Source of the DNA: Pseudomonadota bacterium
GTDB taxonomy: Bacteria; Pseudomonadota; Gammaproteobacteria; Burkholderiales; Rhodocyclaceae
Direction of reading: 5' to 3'
Length of the DNA stretch: 37,490 nt
Assembly: GCA_029780075.1 (NCBI GenBank)
Contig: JAKOZI010000031.1
Coordinates: forward strand, 1-37,490
Part shown: piece after piece, positions 19,543-32,294 of the stretch
Layout: each line of letters opens with the position of its first letter
How positions within the stretch are numbered: position 1 is the first letter of the stretch
Notes under the pieces: model-generated
What the model saw: the letters and a program-made list of their open reading frames with translations, nothing else
What the model was told of the DNA's origin: nothing
Database searches by the model: none
Made by a program: the position numbers and the translations under genes

Positions 19543-21042
19543 CTACTTGGCCTGATCCTGTTTCATCGCCTCGCGAATCGCCTTGGTGGCCGCGTCGTCG
19601 GCATCGGCTGGCGACCCTTGCGGGTTTTCCTGTCCCGCCGGAGTCGGTGGCGTGCCGTAGTCGGAGGTCGGCATGTCGATCTGCACTGAATCGAGATCGA
19701 CCTTGACGTCCTTGTCGAGACCAAAGGTCACCAGTTGCGGGAAAAAGATCAACAGCCCGACCATGATGATCTGGATGCAGACGAAGGGAATCGCCCCCCA
19801 GTAGATGTCGGTGGTCTTGACCGAGGCCGGTGCCACCGAACGCAGGTAGAAGAGCGCAAAGCCGAAGGGCGGGTGCATGAACGAGGTCTGCATGTTCACC
19901 GCCAGCAGGACGCCAAACCAGATCAGGTCGATACCCAGGGCCTGTGCCACCGGTCCGAGCAGCGGCACGACGATGAACGACAGTTCAAAAAAGTCGAGGA
20001 AAAAGGCCAGCAGGAAGACAAGCACGTTGACCACGATCAGGAAACCGACCTCGCCACCCGGCAGGCCCGTCAGCAGGTGCTCGACCCATTTATGGCCATC
20101 GACGCCGTAGAAGGTCAGCGAGAATACCCGCGCGCCGACCAGGATGAAGACCACGAAGGTGGTCAGCTTGGCGGTCGTTTCCATGGCCTGCCTGAGCAGG
20201 CTCCAGGTCAGGCGCTTGCGCGCCAGGGCCATGATCAGCGCGCCGGTCGCCCCCATCGCGCCGCCTTCGGTCGGCGTGGCGATGCCGAGAAAGATCGTCC
20301 CCAGCACCAGGAAGATCAGCAGCAGGGGAGGCACCAGCGTCGTCAACACGCGCAGGAATAGCCGAGCACCACGCAGCGTACGCGCCTCTGGCGGCAGTGC
20401 TGGCGCCCAGCGGGGCTTGAAGATGGCGACCAGAACGACATAGCCGACGTAGAACAGGGTCAGCGTCAAACCGGGGATGAAAGCGCCGGAATACATGTCG
20501 CCAACCGACTTGCCGAGCTGGTCGGCCATGATGATCAACACCAGCGACGGTGGAATGATCTGCGCCAGCGTTCCCGATGCGGCAATGACGCCGGTGGCCA
20601 GCTTGGTGTCGTAGCCGTAGCGCAGCATGATCGGCAGCGAAATCAGACCCATCGAGATCACCGAAGCGGCAACCACACCAGTGGTGGCGGCGAGCAACGC
20701 TCCGACAAAAATCACCGCGAAGGCGAGACCGCCGCGCAGCGGCCCGAAAAGCTGGCCGATGGTGTCGAGCAGATCCTCGGCCATGCCCGAGCGTTCGAGA
20801 ATCAGACCCATGAAGGTAAAGAAGGGGATGGCCAGCAAGGTGTCGTTGCTCATGATGCCGAAGATGCGGTCCGGCAGCGCCTGGAACAGTTGCGGCCCGA
20901 GCAGACCGAGTTCGATACCGACGAGAGCAAAGAAGATGCCGTTGGCCGCCAGCGCGAAGGACACCGGGAAACCGACGAGCAGGAAAAGGACCATCGAGAC
21001 GAAGATGATCGGCGCCATGTTGGCGATCATGAATTCGGCCAT
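19543..21042 (-). CDS. dctM: TRAP transporter large permease subunit DctM
   Basis: DctM is the large membrane subunit (about 12 segments) that moves substrate with sodium ions across the cytoplasmic membrane. The 499-aa protein begins MAEFMIANMAPIIFVSMVLFLLVGFPVSFALA. It shows the family's SNDTLLAIPFFTFMGLILERSGMAEDLL region, the ATTGVVAASVISMGLISLPIMLRYGYD loop, ASGTLAQIIPPSLVLIIMAD and, in the second half, LGIATPTEGGAMGATGAL. After the last membrane segment (about residue 440) there is a hydrophilic tail of about 58 residues rich in Asp, Pro and Ala. I do not recognise this tail in ordinary DctM proteins. The ATG at 21042 overlaps the dctQ stop (TGATG); a GTG one codon earlier is possible. 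Confidence 0.95.
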   Translation of the reverse strand: MAEFMIANMAPIIFVSMVLFLLVGFPVSFALAANGIFFALVGIELGLLGPQLFQALPDRIFGIMSNDTLLAIPFFTFMGLILERSGMAEDLLDTIGQLFGPLRGGLAFAVIFVGALLAATTGVVAASVISMGLISLPIMLRYGYDTKLATGVIAASGTLAQIIPPSLVLIIMADQLGKSVGDMYSGAFIPGLTLTLFYVGYVVLVAIFKPRWAPALPPEARTLRGARLFLRVLTTLVPPLLLIFLVLGTIFLGIATPTEGGAMGATGALIMALARKRLTWSLLRQAMETTAKLTTFVVFILVGARVFSLTFYGVDGHKWVEHLLTGLPGGEVGFLIVVNVLVFLLAFFLDFFELSFIVVPLLGPVAQALGIDLIWFGVLLAVNMQTSFMHPPFGFALFYLRSVAPASVKTTDIYWGAIPFVCIQIIMVGLLIFFPQLVTFGLDKDVKVDLDSVQIDMPTSDYGTPPTPAGQENPQGSPADADDAATKAIREAMKQDQAK

Positions 21043-21629
21043 CACAGTTCTCCCTTCTGGGCCTTGATGGCCAGCACGAGTTCTTCTTCGGGAGTCGGCT
21101 TGTGCCCTTTCGCGGTCGTGTCAGGACAAAGACCCTGGAGAAAACCGATGCGCTTGATCAGCTCCGAGATCCCCTGGATCACCAGCAGGAAGAAACCGAT
21201 CGGCACCAGCAGGCGCACCGGCCACACCGTGAGGCCGCCGGCATTGCTCGACTGTTCGTTGTTGGCCAATGCCAACAGAAAGATCGGCCATGAAAGGTAC
21301 ATGATGACAGTGGCCATCGGCAGGAGGAAAAAGATGATTCCGAAGATATCGATCCAGGCCCGTCCACGCGGGGACAAACGGCCCGAAATGAGATCGATGC
21401 GCACATGCTCGTTGCGCATCAGCGTATAGCCGGCACCAAAAAGGAAGATCGCCGAAAAAAGGTACCACTGGATTTCGAGAAAGGCATTCGAACTGTAATT
21501 CCAGACGTAGCGCATGACGGCGTTGCCGGCACCGATCAGCGTGACGACCAGAACCAGCCAGATGATCGCCTTGCCGACGCGCTCGGTAAGCCCATCGATC
21601 AGGCTTGAGAGCTTGAGTAATCCATTCAC
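21042..21629 (-). CDS. dctQ: TRAP transporter small permease subunit DctQ
   Basis: DctQ is the small four-helix membrane subunit that forms the TRAP membrane complex with DctM. The 195-aa protein has four hydrophobic segments: AIIWLVLVVTLIGAGNAVMRY, WYLFSAIFLFGAGYTLM, IDIFGIIFFLLPMATVIMYLSW and LLVPIGFFLLVIQGISELI. The conserved NAFLEIQWY and NEHVRIDLI motifs are present. A strong GGAGGG precedes the ATG at 21629. It is translationally coupled to dctM. The operon faces the binding-protein gene and diverges from a hybrid histidine kinase, which could be the sensor for the transported compound. Confidence 0.94.
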   Translation of the reverse strand: MNGLLKLSSLIDGLTERVGKAIIWLVLVVTLIGAGNAVMRYVWNYSSNAFLEIQWYLFSAIFLFGAGYTLMRNEHVRIDLISGRLSPRGRAWIDIFGIIFFLLPMATVIMYLSWPIFLLALANNEQSSNAGGLTVWPVRLLVPIGFFLLVIQGISELIKRIGFLQGLCPDTTAKGHKPTPEEELVLAIKAQKGEL

Positions 21630-21702
21630 GGGAATCCCTCCATAAACAACGGAAATTTTGCTCCTCCCAGGCCCGATCGCTTGCGCCTTGCCTCATGAGC
21701 CT

Positions 21703-21724
21703 CTTGCAGAACTCGCTCTGCAAG
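21703..21724. promoter_or_regulatory. Inverted repeat in the dctQ / hybrid-kinase divergent region (possible operator)
   Basis: CTTGCAGA and TCTGCAAG (8-bp perfect arms) surround a 6-nt spacer. The site lies 74 bp upstream of dctQ and 151 bp upstream of the kinase gene. The symmetry and place suggest a regulator binding site; no known regulator motif is recognised. Confidence 0.35.
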
Positions 21725-21874
21725 GCTGATTTTTCGCTGCAGGGGGCTAAGAACCGAGGGGGTGGGCGGCCACTTCTGGCATGATACGGTTTTCGAGTCC
21801 AACATCATAACGCCCGCCCAATGGATACTACCCAACGCCAACGGTTCATGCAACGGTGGTTCAAGGGAGGGTAA

Positions 21875-25495
<3,621 letters not shown>

Positions 25496-25562
25496 TGGGC
25501 TGGACGTAGAATATCCGCAGGAACACTCATCAGAGATATCTTTGCACACCGCCAGGACACAC

Positions 25563-27329
25563 ATGAATACAATGAAATTCCAGGACTTGGTGGACATTGG
25601 CGAGTTACAGGCGCTGTGCGAGAGCTTCACGGCGCTGACCGGAGCGGTGACGGCGATCCTTGATCTGGAGGGAAACATCCTCGCTGCCACGGGGTGGCAA
25701 CGGATTTGCACCCAGTTCCACAGGGTGAATCCCCAGACGGAATCGCGCTGTCGCCAGAGCGATACCGTCCTTGCCGGGTGCCTGCGCGAAGGGGAGTCCT
25801 ACAACGTCTATCGCTGTCAGAATGGTCTGGTCGACGTCGCGGTGCCCATCCATGTCGGTGGCGAGCACGTCGCCAACTTTTTTACCGGCCAGTTCTTCTT
25901 CGAAGCGCCGGACACCACCTGGTTCCGGTGCCAGGCCAAGGAATTCGGCTTCGACGAGACGGCTTATCTTGCGGCGCTGGCCGAAGCGCCGATCTTCACC
26001 GAACGGCAAGTGCGCTCGATGATGAACTTCCTGACCCGGCTCGCCCAGATAATCGGCGAGATGGGGCTCGCCCAGGTTCGGCTGCAGAAGGCCAACCAGG
26101 AATTGCAACGGCACCGTGAGCATCTCGAGGATCTGGTGCGGACCCGCACAGCGGAGCTGTCATTGGCCAAGGACCAGGCCGAGGCGGCCAACCGGGCCAA
26201 GAGCGCCTTCCTGGCCAATATAAGTCACGAGATCCGTACCCCGCTCAACGCCATCTCGGGGATGGCTCATCTGGTGAGCAGCGGCGGAGTCAGCGCGCGA
26301 CAGGCCGGCTGGCTCGACACCCTGGATGGCGCCAGCCGGCATCTGCTGGAGATCATCAATTCGATCCTCGACCTATCGAAGGTCGAAGCGGGCCGGATGG
26401 AACTGGAAATAACACCGATCCGCCTCGACGCCGTAGTGGCCAGTATCGTTGACATGATCGCCCAACAGGCGCAGGCGAAACACCTGCACATCGGTCTGGA
26501 TTTGGAGCCCTTATCCGTCCCGCTGATCGGCGATCCGACCCGCTTACGACAGGCACTGCTCAATTACGCCACTAATGCGGTGAAATTCACTGCGACTGGT
26601 TCGGTGACACTGCGCACACGAGTCATCGAACACACCCCGGAGAGCGTCGTCGTTCGCTTCGAGGTCGAGGATACCGGGATCGGCATCCCGGCCGAGACCA
26701 TCGACCGCCTGTTCAGGGATTTCGAGCAAGCCGACAATTCCAGCACGCGCCAGTTCGGTGGCATGGGCCTTGGTTTGGCCATGACGCGTCAACTGGCCCA
26801 TCTGATGGGAGGGACAGCGGGCGTGTCCAGCACGCCGGGCAAGGGTAGTACCTTCTGGTTCACCGCGCGCCTCGCTGTGCAATCGGCTTCAATTCAGAGC
26901 GCTGCCGACGAACAACCCGACGAGGATCTCTCCGCCAGGCTGGCGCGGGATTTCAGTGGTTATCGCCTGTTGCTGGTCGAAGATGAACCGATCAACCTGG
27001 AAGTAGCGCGATTTCTGCTGGAGGAAGCCGGCTTGTGCGTCGATGTTGCGGCCGACGGTATCCAGGCGACAGACCTGGCCGCGAGCCATGACTACAGTCT
27101 CATCCTGATGGACATGCAAATGCCCATGATGGACGGGCTGAACGCAACCAGACGTATACGCCGCCTGCCGCGGCATGCGCGCACCCCGGTCGTCGCGCTG
27201 ACCGCCAACGGCTTTGCCGAGGATCGTGAGCGTTGCCTGCAGGCAGGCATGTGCGATTTTCTGTCGAAACCGGTCAATCCCGACGCCTTGTATGCGGCCG
27301 TGCTGAAGTGGCTGGCTGTCGCTGCATGA
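25563..27329 (+). CDS. Soluble hybrid histidine kinase with N-terminal PocR sensor domain and REC
   Basis: This is a 588-aa cytoplasmic sensor kinase with no membrane segment. Residues about 10-165 form a PocR-type sensory domain ([23 protein letters not shown], then the cysteine-bearing RCRQSD and [14 protein letters not shown] segments, then [13 protein letters not shown]). Its conserved cysteines C49, C63, C73 and C85 may bind a ligand or metal. PocR domains are thought to sense small organic molecules. A coiled coil leads into HisKA (H222 in [10 protein letters not shown]), then the ATPase domain ([25 protein letters not shown]). The receiver domain has E473-D474, D517 ([11 protein letters not shown]) and K569. 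There is no Hpt domain. The ATG at 25563 has AGGA 6 nt upstream. It is probably co-transcribed with the preceding kinase, whose Hpt could accept its phosphate. Confidence 0.92.
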   Translation: MNTMKFQDLVDIGELQALCESFTALTGAVTAILDLEGNILAATGWQRICTQFHRVNPQTESRCRQSDTVLAGCLREGESYNVYRCQNGLVDVAVPIHVGGEHVANFFTGQFFFEAPDTTWFRCQAKEFGFDETAYLAALAEAPIFTERQVRSMMNFLTRLAQIIGEMGLAQVRLQKANQELQRHREHLEDLVRTRTAELSLAKDQAEAANRAKSAFLANISHEIRTPLNAISGMAHLVSSGGVSARQAGWLDTLDGASRHLLEIINSILDLSKVEAGRMELEITPIRLDAVVASIVDMIAQQAQAKHLHIGLDLEPLSVPLIGDPTRLRQALLNYATNAVKFTATGSVTLRTRVIEHTPESVVVRFEVEDTGIGIPAETIDRLFRDFEQADNSSTRQFGGMGLGLAMTRQLAHLMGGTAGVSSTPGKGSTFWFTARLAVQSASIQSAADEQPDEDLSARLARDFSGYRLLLVEDEPINLEVARFLLEEAGLCVDVAADGIQATDLAASHDYSLILMDMQMPMMDGLNATRRIRRLPRHARTPVVALTANGFAEDRERCLQAGMCDFLSKPVNPDALYAAVLKWLAVAA

Positions 27330-27372
27330 AGATGCGGAAGAGTTCACAACATTTTCCGAAAAGACACTCGTC

Positions 27373-30300
27373 TCAGCCGGGGCGCGCCATAGCACCGGCA
27401 GCGACCGATCCGACCCGGTAGCACGCAGCATACAGCGCCGGCAGGAACAGCAAGGTGAGCAACGTGGCGACGATCAGGCCGCCCATGATCGCCACCGCCA
27501 TCGGCCCCCAGAAGACGCTGCGGGTCAGCGGAATCATCGCCAGGATCGCCGCCGCGGCGGTCAGCATGATCGGCCTGAAGCGCCGCACGGTCGATCCGAC
27601 GATCGCCTCCCAGGCAGGCTTGCCGGCCTTTTCGTCCTGTTCGATCTGATCGACGAGAATCACCGAGTTGCGCATGATCATCCCGGACAGCGCGATGACC
27701 CCGAGATTGGCGACGAAGCCGAAGGGCACGTCGAAGATCAGCAGCGCCAGCGCAACGCCGATCAGCCCCAATGGTGCGGTGACGAGAACGAGCAGCATCC
27801 GGCCGATGTTCTGCAACTGGATCATCAGCAAGGTAATCACGCCAACCAGCATCAGCGGCATCACCGCCTTGATCGAATTCTCGCCTTTTGCCGACTCTTC
27901 GGTCGCCCCACCGGCCTCGATACGGAAACCGGGTGGCAGTCCGGCCCGCAAGGTATCGAGCTGCGGATCGATCTGCGCGGTCACTGCGGGGGCCTGCATG
28001 TGGTCACGGATGTCGGCGCGCACGCTCACCGTCGGCAGCCGATTGCGCCGAGCAATCAGGCCATCTTCGAGTCCGTAGCTGATCGTCGCGAGTTGCGCGA
28101 GCGGCACATACCGTCCACTGCGGGTGTGGACATTGACGTCGGCCAGAGATCCAATGCCTGCGCGCTCGTCACCGACGGCGCGCGCCACCACGTCGATCAG
28201 CTGGTCGCCTTCGCGCATCTGCGTCACGGCGACACCGGTGAGCATCGCATCGAGGAAGGTCGCGAGTTCCTGCGAACTGATGCCCAGTGCACGGGCGCGG
28301 TCCTGGTCGATGTCGATGCGGATCGCCTTGCCCATCTCGTTCCAGTCGAAGTTGACCTCCTTGAGGTGCGGGTTGGCACGCATGACGATGGCGACTTCCG
28401 CGGCAACCCGGCGCAGTTCGGCGAGATTGTCTCCGGAGACGCGGAAGACCACCGGAAAACCGACCGGCGGGCCGTTCTCAAGACGCAGCACACGCGTACG
28501 CAGACCGCTCCATTGGCCTGCCGCATCGGCGAAGCGGTCTTCCAGCCGTCGCTTGAGCGCCTCGCGCGCCTCGATACCATGGGTCGTGACGACGAATTGC
28601 GCAAAACTGTCGTTGAACAATTGCTGGTCCAGGGGCAGGTAGAAACGTGGGCTACTGTTGCCGAGGTAACTCGCGAAATACTTGATCGACTGGCTCATTT
28701 CCGGCTCGGCAAGCGTTCGCTCGACTTCCCGGGCCACCGCTTCGGTGGCCTTCAGGGACGCGCCGTTCGGCAACCACAGATCGACCAGCAACTCGGGGCG
28801 GCTGGACGCCGGAAAGAATTGTTTCTGCACGCCCAGGGTCAGTACCAGCAGCGACGCCACGAACACGATGGCGGTGGCCGCGATCACCGTCCAGCGATGC
28901 CGCAGCGACCATTCGATGGTACCGCGCACGCGGCGATAGAATGGCGTGCCATAGGTGTCGTCGCCGTGCTGCAAAGCCTTCCTGCGCAGCTTTTCGGCAT
29001 CCAGCAACAGATCGCCCAGATAGGGGGTGAACAGCACGGCCACCAGCCATGACACCAGCAGGGCGATGCTGACTACCGCGAATATCGAAAAAGTGTATTC
29101 GCCGGCACCCGACTTTGCGAGACCAACCGGCATGAAGCCGATGGCCGAAATCAGGGTACCGGTCAACATCGGAAAAGCCGTCGAGGTGTAGGCGAAGGTC
29201 GCCGCCCGGAAGCGATCCCACCCCTGTTCCATCTTGACGACCATCATCTCGACGGCAATGATCGCATCGTCGACCAGCAGGCCCAAAGCAATCACCAGCG
29301 CACCGAGTGAAATCCGCTGCAGATCGATCCCGAACACGGCCATCAGCAGAAAGGTGATCGCCAGCACCAGCGGAATCGACAACGCCACCACGGCACCGGT
29401 GCGCATGCCGAGGCTCAGAAAGGACACCGTCAGGACGATCAGGACCGCTTCGGCCAGCGAGGACATGAAGAGGTTCATCGACTGTCGCACGATCTGCGGT
29501 TGATCGGCGACCACGTGCAGATCGATTCCCAGCGGCAACTGCTTCTGCAGGCGTTCGGCTTCCGCATGCAGGCGGTCGCCCAGGCGGATCACGTCGCCGC
29601 CCCGGTTCATGGCGATGGCAATGCCGATCGCGTCCTGACCCTGCACGCGCATGCGCGGCGCCGGGGGTTCCGCAAAGCCCCGGTGGATGGTCGCGATGTC
29701 GCCCAGCCGGAACTGCCGGCCGTCCGCCTGGATGCCGATTTCGCGAATGCTGGCGACGGACCTGAAATCCCCGGATACGCGCAGGCGCACGCGGTCGGAC
29801 GGCGTCTCGTAAAAGCCGGCCGGAGTCATCGCGTTCTGCTTTTGTAGCGCCTCGAAAATCGCCAGCGGGTTCAGCCCCAGCGTCGCCAGCTTGGCCTGCG
29901 ATACCTCGATGTAGATCCTTTCCTCCTGCACACCGATCAGTTCGATTTTCTTGACGTCCGGTACCTGCCGCAGCTCGCGGGCGATGCCGTCGGCCGCGTG
30001 ACGCAGCGCCGCGAGGTCAAAGCCGTCGCCGGTCAGGGCGTAGATGGTGATGAAGGTTTCGCCGAATTCGTCGTTGAGAAACGGACCCTGCACGCCTTGC
30101 GGCAGGGTGTGGCGCATGTCGCCGATCTTTTTGCGAACCTGGTACCAGGTTTCCGCAACCTCTTTTTTCGGCGTGTCGTCCCGGAGGAGAACGATGATCA
30201 GCGACTCACCGGAGCGTGTCTGCGAACGCAGCACGTCGACCCAGGGCACCTCCTGCAGTCGCTTCTCGATGCGTTCGCTGACCTGCAGTTCGACCTCGTG

Positions 30301-30477
30301 GGCGGTGGCACCCGGCCATAGCGTACGCACAACCATGGCCTTGAAGGTGAAGTCCGGGTCCTCGGCACGACCCAGCCGGAAGTACGACAGTACCCCGCCA
30401 AGCATCAACACGACAATCAGGTAGGCGACCAGCGAGCGGTGGTGCAACGCCCATTCGGAAAGATTCGGGAGGGTCAT
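27373..30477 (-). CDS. RND efflux pump inner-membrane transporter (AcrB/TriC-like)
   Basis: This proton-driven resistance-nodulation-division pump exports drugs, solvents or other hydrophobic compounds. It has 1034 aa, normal for the family, with a first membrane helix at about 17-35, two large periplasmic loops and the second block of helices from about 525. The proton-relay acidic pair D403-D404 in ALGLLVDDAIIAVE on helix 4 matches D407/D408 of AcrB. The N-terminal stretch (LSEWALHHRSLV...GRAEDPDFTFKAMVV) resembles the TriC group of RND pumps as I remember it. Its start forms an ATGA overlap with the adaptor gene, so it is the last gene of a tetR-adaptor-pump operon. No outer-membrane channel gene is present, so a TolC-type protein encoded elsewhere is presumably used. 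It converges with the PocR kinase gene. Confidence 0.95.
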   Translation of the reverse strand: MTLPNLSEWALHHRSLVAYLIVVLMLGGVLSYFRLGRAEDPDFTFKAMVVRTLWPGATAHEVELQVSERIEKRLQEVPWVDVLRSQTRSGESLIIVLLRDDTPKKEVAETWYQVRKKIGDMRHTLPQGVQGPFLNDEFGETFITIYALTGDGFDLAALRHAADGIARELRQVPDVKKIELIGVQEERIYIEVSQAKLATLGLNPLAIFEALQKQNAMTPAGFYETPSDRVRLRVSGDFRSVASIREIGIQADGRQFRLGDIATIHRGFAEPPAPRMRVQGQDAIGIAIAMNRGGDVIRLGDRLHAEAERLQKQLPLGIDLHVVADQPQIVRQSMNLFMSSLAEAVLIVLTVSFLSLGMRTGAVVALSIPLVLAITFLLMAVFGIDLQRISLGALVIALGLLVDDAIIAVEMMVVKMEQGWDRFRAATFAYTSTAFPMLTGTLISAIGFMPVGLAKSGAGEYTFSIFAVVSIALLVSWLVAVLFTPYLGDLLLDAEKLRRKALQHGDDTYGTPFYRRVRGTIEWSLRHRWTVIAATAIVFVASLLVLTLGVQKQFFPASSRPELLVDLWLPNGASLKATEAVAREVERTLAEPEMSQSIKYFASYLGNSSPRFYLPLDQQLFNDSFAQFVVTTHGIEAREALKRRLEDRFADAAGQWSGLRTRVLRLENGPPVGFPVVFRVSGDNLAELRRVAAEVAIVMRANPHLKEVNFDWNEMGKAIRIDIDQDRARALGISSQELATFLDAMLTGVAVTQMREGDQLIDVVARAVGDERAGIGSLADVNVHTRSGRYVPLAQLATISYGLEDGLIARRNRLPTVSVRADIRDHMQAPAVTAQIDPQLDTLRAGLPPGFRIEAGGATEESAKGENSIKAVMPLMLVGVITLLMIQLQNIGRMLLVLVTAPLGLIGVALALLIFDVPFGFVANLGVIALSGMIMRNSVILVDQIEQDEKAGKPAWEAIVGSTVRRFRPIMLTAAAAILAMIPLTRSVFWGPMAVAIMGGLIVATLLTLLFLPALYAACYRVGSVAAGAMARPG

Positions 30478-31568
30478 CGCGCGGCTGCGTCGGACTGATC
30501 ACTCTGCGGCTGCGGCTCGGCAAGCGGCTTCGCCGGGTCGATGACGCGCACCTGCTCGCCACTGCTCAGCTTGTGGACCCCGGCAACAACGATTCTCTCG
30601 CCAGCCTGTACACCGCCATCGAGCACGGCCGTGTCTTCCCGGTATGCGGCGACAGAAACCGGTCGCAAGACGACCGTCTGATCGGATCCGACCACCCATA
30701 GCGCCGGGCCACCCTGGTGTTGAAAAATCGCCGTCAGCGGAACCGTCAGGCGGGTGTTGCCGCCGCGGCGAAGAAAGCGCACCGTCGCCGTCATCCCCAG
30801 CAGCACCCTGGCGTCGGGGTGACGTATCGACACCCTTGCCGCGTAGGTACGGGTTACCGGGTCGGCAACCGGCGACACTTCGCGGAGCAGTCCGGCGTAG
30901 CTGGCCTGACGATCGGCCCATAGCTCGACCGTGGCCGCCCCGAGCGCGCGTAACTCGGCCATCCGCGATTCGGGGATGGCGATCGCGACTTCGAGGGTGT
31001 CCGCGCGCGCCAACCGCATGACGGTCTGCCCCGCCGCCACGACCTGTCCGACTTCGACCGCCACCAGTCCCACGATACCCGCCTGCTCGGCCCGCAGGAC
31101 CGTATAAGAAGCCTGATTGTGTGCCAGATCGGCCTGCGCCTGTGCTGCCTTGAAAGCCGTCTCCCGGGCATCGAGAGCGGCCTGGCTGACGAAGTGCTTC
31201 GCCTGCAGGTTCCGGAAGCGGCGCAGGTCGGCCTCGGCAAGTTCCAACTGTGCCGCCGCCGCCGTCGCCGACAGCCTCGCGTCCGCCGGGTCGAGCCGGG
31301 CGAGGGCCTGACCCGCGTTGACTACGGCACCCGAGTCAACCAACCGGGCAGTGATCTTGCCGGCGATGCGGAAGGCAAGCGGCGTTTCGTAGCGCGAGCG
31401 TACCTCACCCGAGTAACTGAGCAATTCGTCACCCGCGTTATCGCCAACGACTTGCGTCAGTACCGGCCGCGCCGGCTCTGGCGGTAGCGGCGCCTTGCCG
31501 CAACCGCCAAGAAGGAGCAACAGTGCCGGCAGCAGCCGAACGAACTTGCGCGCGGCAGGCACATTCAT
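30474..31568 (-). CDS. RND efflux periplasmic adaptor (membrane fusion) lipoprotein
   Basis: The adaptor links the inner-membrane RND pump to an outer-membrane channel. The 364-aa protein begins with a lipoprotein signal peptide (FVRLLPALLLLLGGC, lipidation at C23). Next comes the first half of the lipoyl domain (YETPLAFRIAGKITARLVDSGAVVNAGQALARLDP), an alpha-helical hairpin (about 95-145, AAAAQLELAEADLRRFRNLQ...), the second lipoyl half (VLRAEQAGIVGLVAVEVGQVVAAGQTVMRLA) and the beta-barrel and membrane-proximal domains. The start at 31568 overlaps the tetR stop in ATGA, and the stop overlaps the pump start in the same way. It belongs to the AcrA/MexA-type family. Confidence 0.95.
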   Translation of the reverse strand: MNVPAARKFVRLLPALLLLLGGCGKAPLPPEPARPVLTQVVGDNAGDELLSYSGEVRSRYETPLAFRIAGKITARLVDSGAVVNAGQALARLDPADARLSATAAAAQLELAEADLRRFRNLQAKHFVSQAALDARETAFKAAQAQADLAHNQASYTVLRAEQAGIVGLVAVEVGQVVAAGQTVMRLARADTLEVAIAIPESRMAELRALGAATVELWADRQASYAGLLREVSPVADPVTRTYAARVSIRHPDARVLLGMTATVRFLRRGGNTRLTVPLTAIFQHQGGPALWVVGSDQTVVLRPVSVAAYREDTAVLDGGVQAGERIVVAGVHKLSSGEQVRVIDPAKPLAEPQPQSDQSDAAAR

Positions 31569-32236
31569 CGCGCTCCCTCGCCCCGACTCAGTCCATGCAA
31601 CAGCAAGGCAAGATACGCATCGAGGTAGGCCTCGGGGGCCACCTCCTGACCGCACAGACGTAACGAAAAACGCGAGATCGCCAACATCAGCAACGGTGCG
31701 ATGATCACGTCGACGGTCGCTTCGACGTCGACCGGGCGAAACTCGCCGGCGTCGATCCCGCGCTGCAGGGCGCTGCGCAGCAGTGCCCTGCCACGCCGGA
31801 TCACTCGCTCGCGATAGTATTCGGCGAGTTCGGGAAAGTTCCTGGATTCGGCAATGATCAACTTGCTCACGCCGGCCATCGACGTACTCCCGATCTGCTC
31901 CCACCAGCCGCGCAGCAACTGCTGCAGCAGTTCTGTCGCCGAGCCGTGGTGATCCGACAAATGCTGCTCGGCTGCGACCAGCGCGGCCACCATGCCGTCT
32001 TCGACGACCGCCTTGAACAGCGCTTCCTTGCTGTTAAAATAAAGGTATAGGGTGCCCTTTGAAACGCCAGCGCGGGCAGCGACATGGTCGAGCCGGGTGG
32101 CGGCAAAACCCTGTTCGACAAAGAGTTCGAGTGCCGCCGCGGTGAGTTCGGAGGGGCGGGCGTCCTTGCGACGGCGACGCGTCGTGCGCTCGGCTGGCAA
32201 AAGGTTTGAAACAGATTGGGAGGCGGCAGAACTCAT
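31565..32236 (-). CDS. TetR/AcrR-family repressor of the RND pump operon
   Basis: This 223-aa one-component regulator has an N-terminal TetR helix-turn-helix: AALELFVEQGFAATRLDHVAARAGVSKGTLYLYFNSKEALFKAVV (about residues 34-78). The C-terminal helical domain (about 85-215) would bind an inducer, perhaps a pump substrate. It is the first gene of the pump operon, with an ATGA overlap into the adaptor gene. A perfect palindrome lies 10 bp upstream of its start and overlaps the likely transcription start. It therefore probably represses the whole operon, including itself, until an effector binds. Confidence 0.95.
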   Translation of the reverse strand: MSSAASQSVSNLLPAERTTRRRRKDARPSELTAAALELFVEQGFAATRLDHVAARAGVSKGTLYLYFNSKEALFKAVVEDGMVAALVAAEQHLSDHHGSATELLQQLLRGWWEQIGSTSMAGVSKLIIAESRNFPELAEYYRERVIRRGRALLRSALQRGIDAGEFRPVDVEATVDVIIAPLLMLAISRFSLRLCGQEVAPEAYLDAYLALLLHGLSRGEGAR

Positions 32237-32246
32237 CAGGCAACGC

Positions 32247-32266
32247 TAATGACCGAACGGTCATTA
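32247..32266. promoter_or_regulatory. TetR-type operator, perfect 20-bp inverted repeat
   Basis: TAATGACCG and CGGTCATTA are perfect 9-bp arms with a 2-nt AA centre. The length, symmetry and TGACCG/CGGTCA core are typical of TetR-family operators. The site lies directly downstream of the -10 element, sharing one base with it, and covers the expected start of transcription, so bound repressor would block RNA polymerase. Confidence 0.85.
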
Positions 32267-32294
32267 ATATAGTCCCCATCACCGGTAGAGTCAA
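32266..32294 (-). promoter_or_regulatory. Sigma-70 promoter of the tetR-adaptor-RND operon
   Basis: On the minus strand, -35 TTGACT (32294-32289) and -10 TATATT (32271-32266) are separated by 17 bp, a near-consensus arrangement. The operator begins at the -10. Transcription would start near 32259, about 23 nt before the tetR ATG. Confidence 0.8.

Noticed and set aside
21777..21785. TGGCATGAT as an extended -10, or as part of a sigma-54 site, for the hybrid kinase
   Set aside because: CATGAT is a weak -10 match, and the GG-N10-GC spacing needed for sigma-54 is not met.
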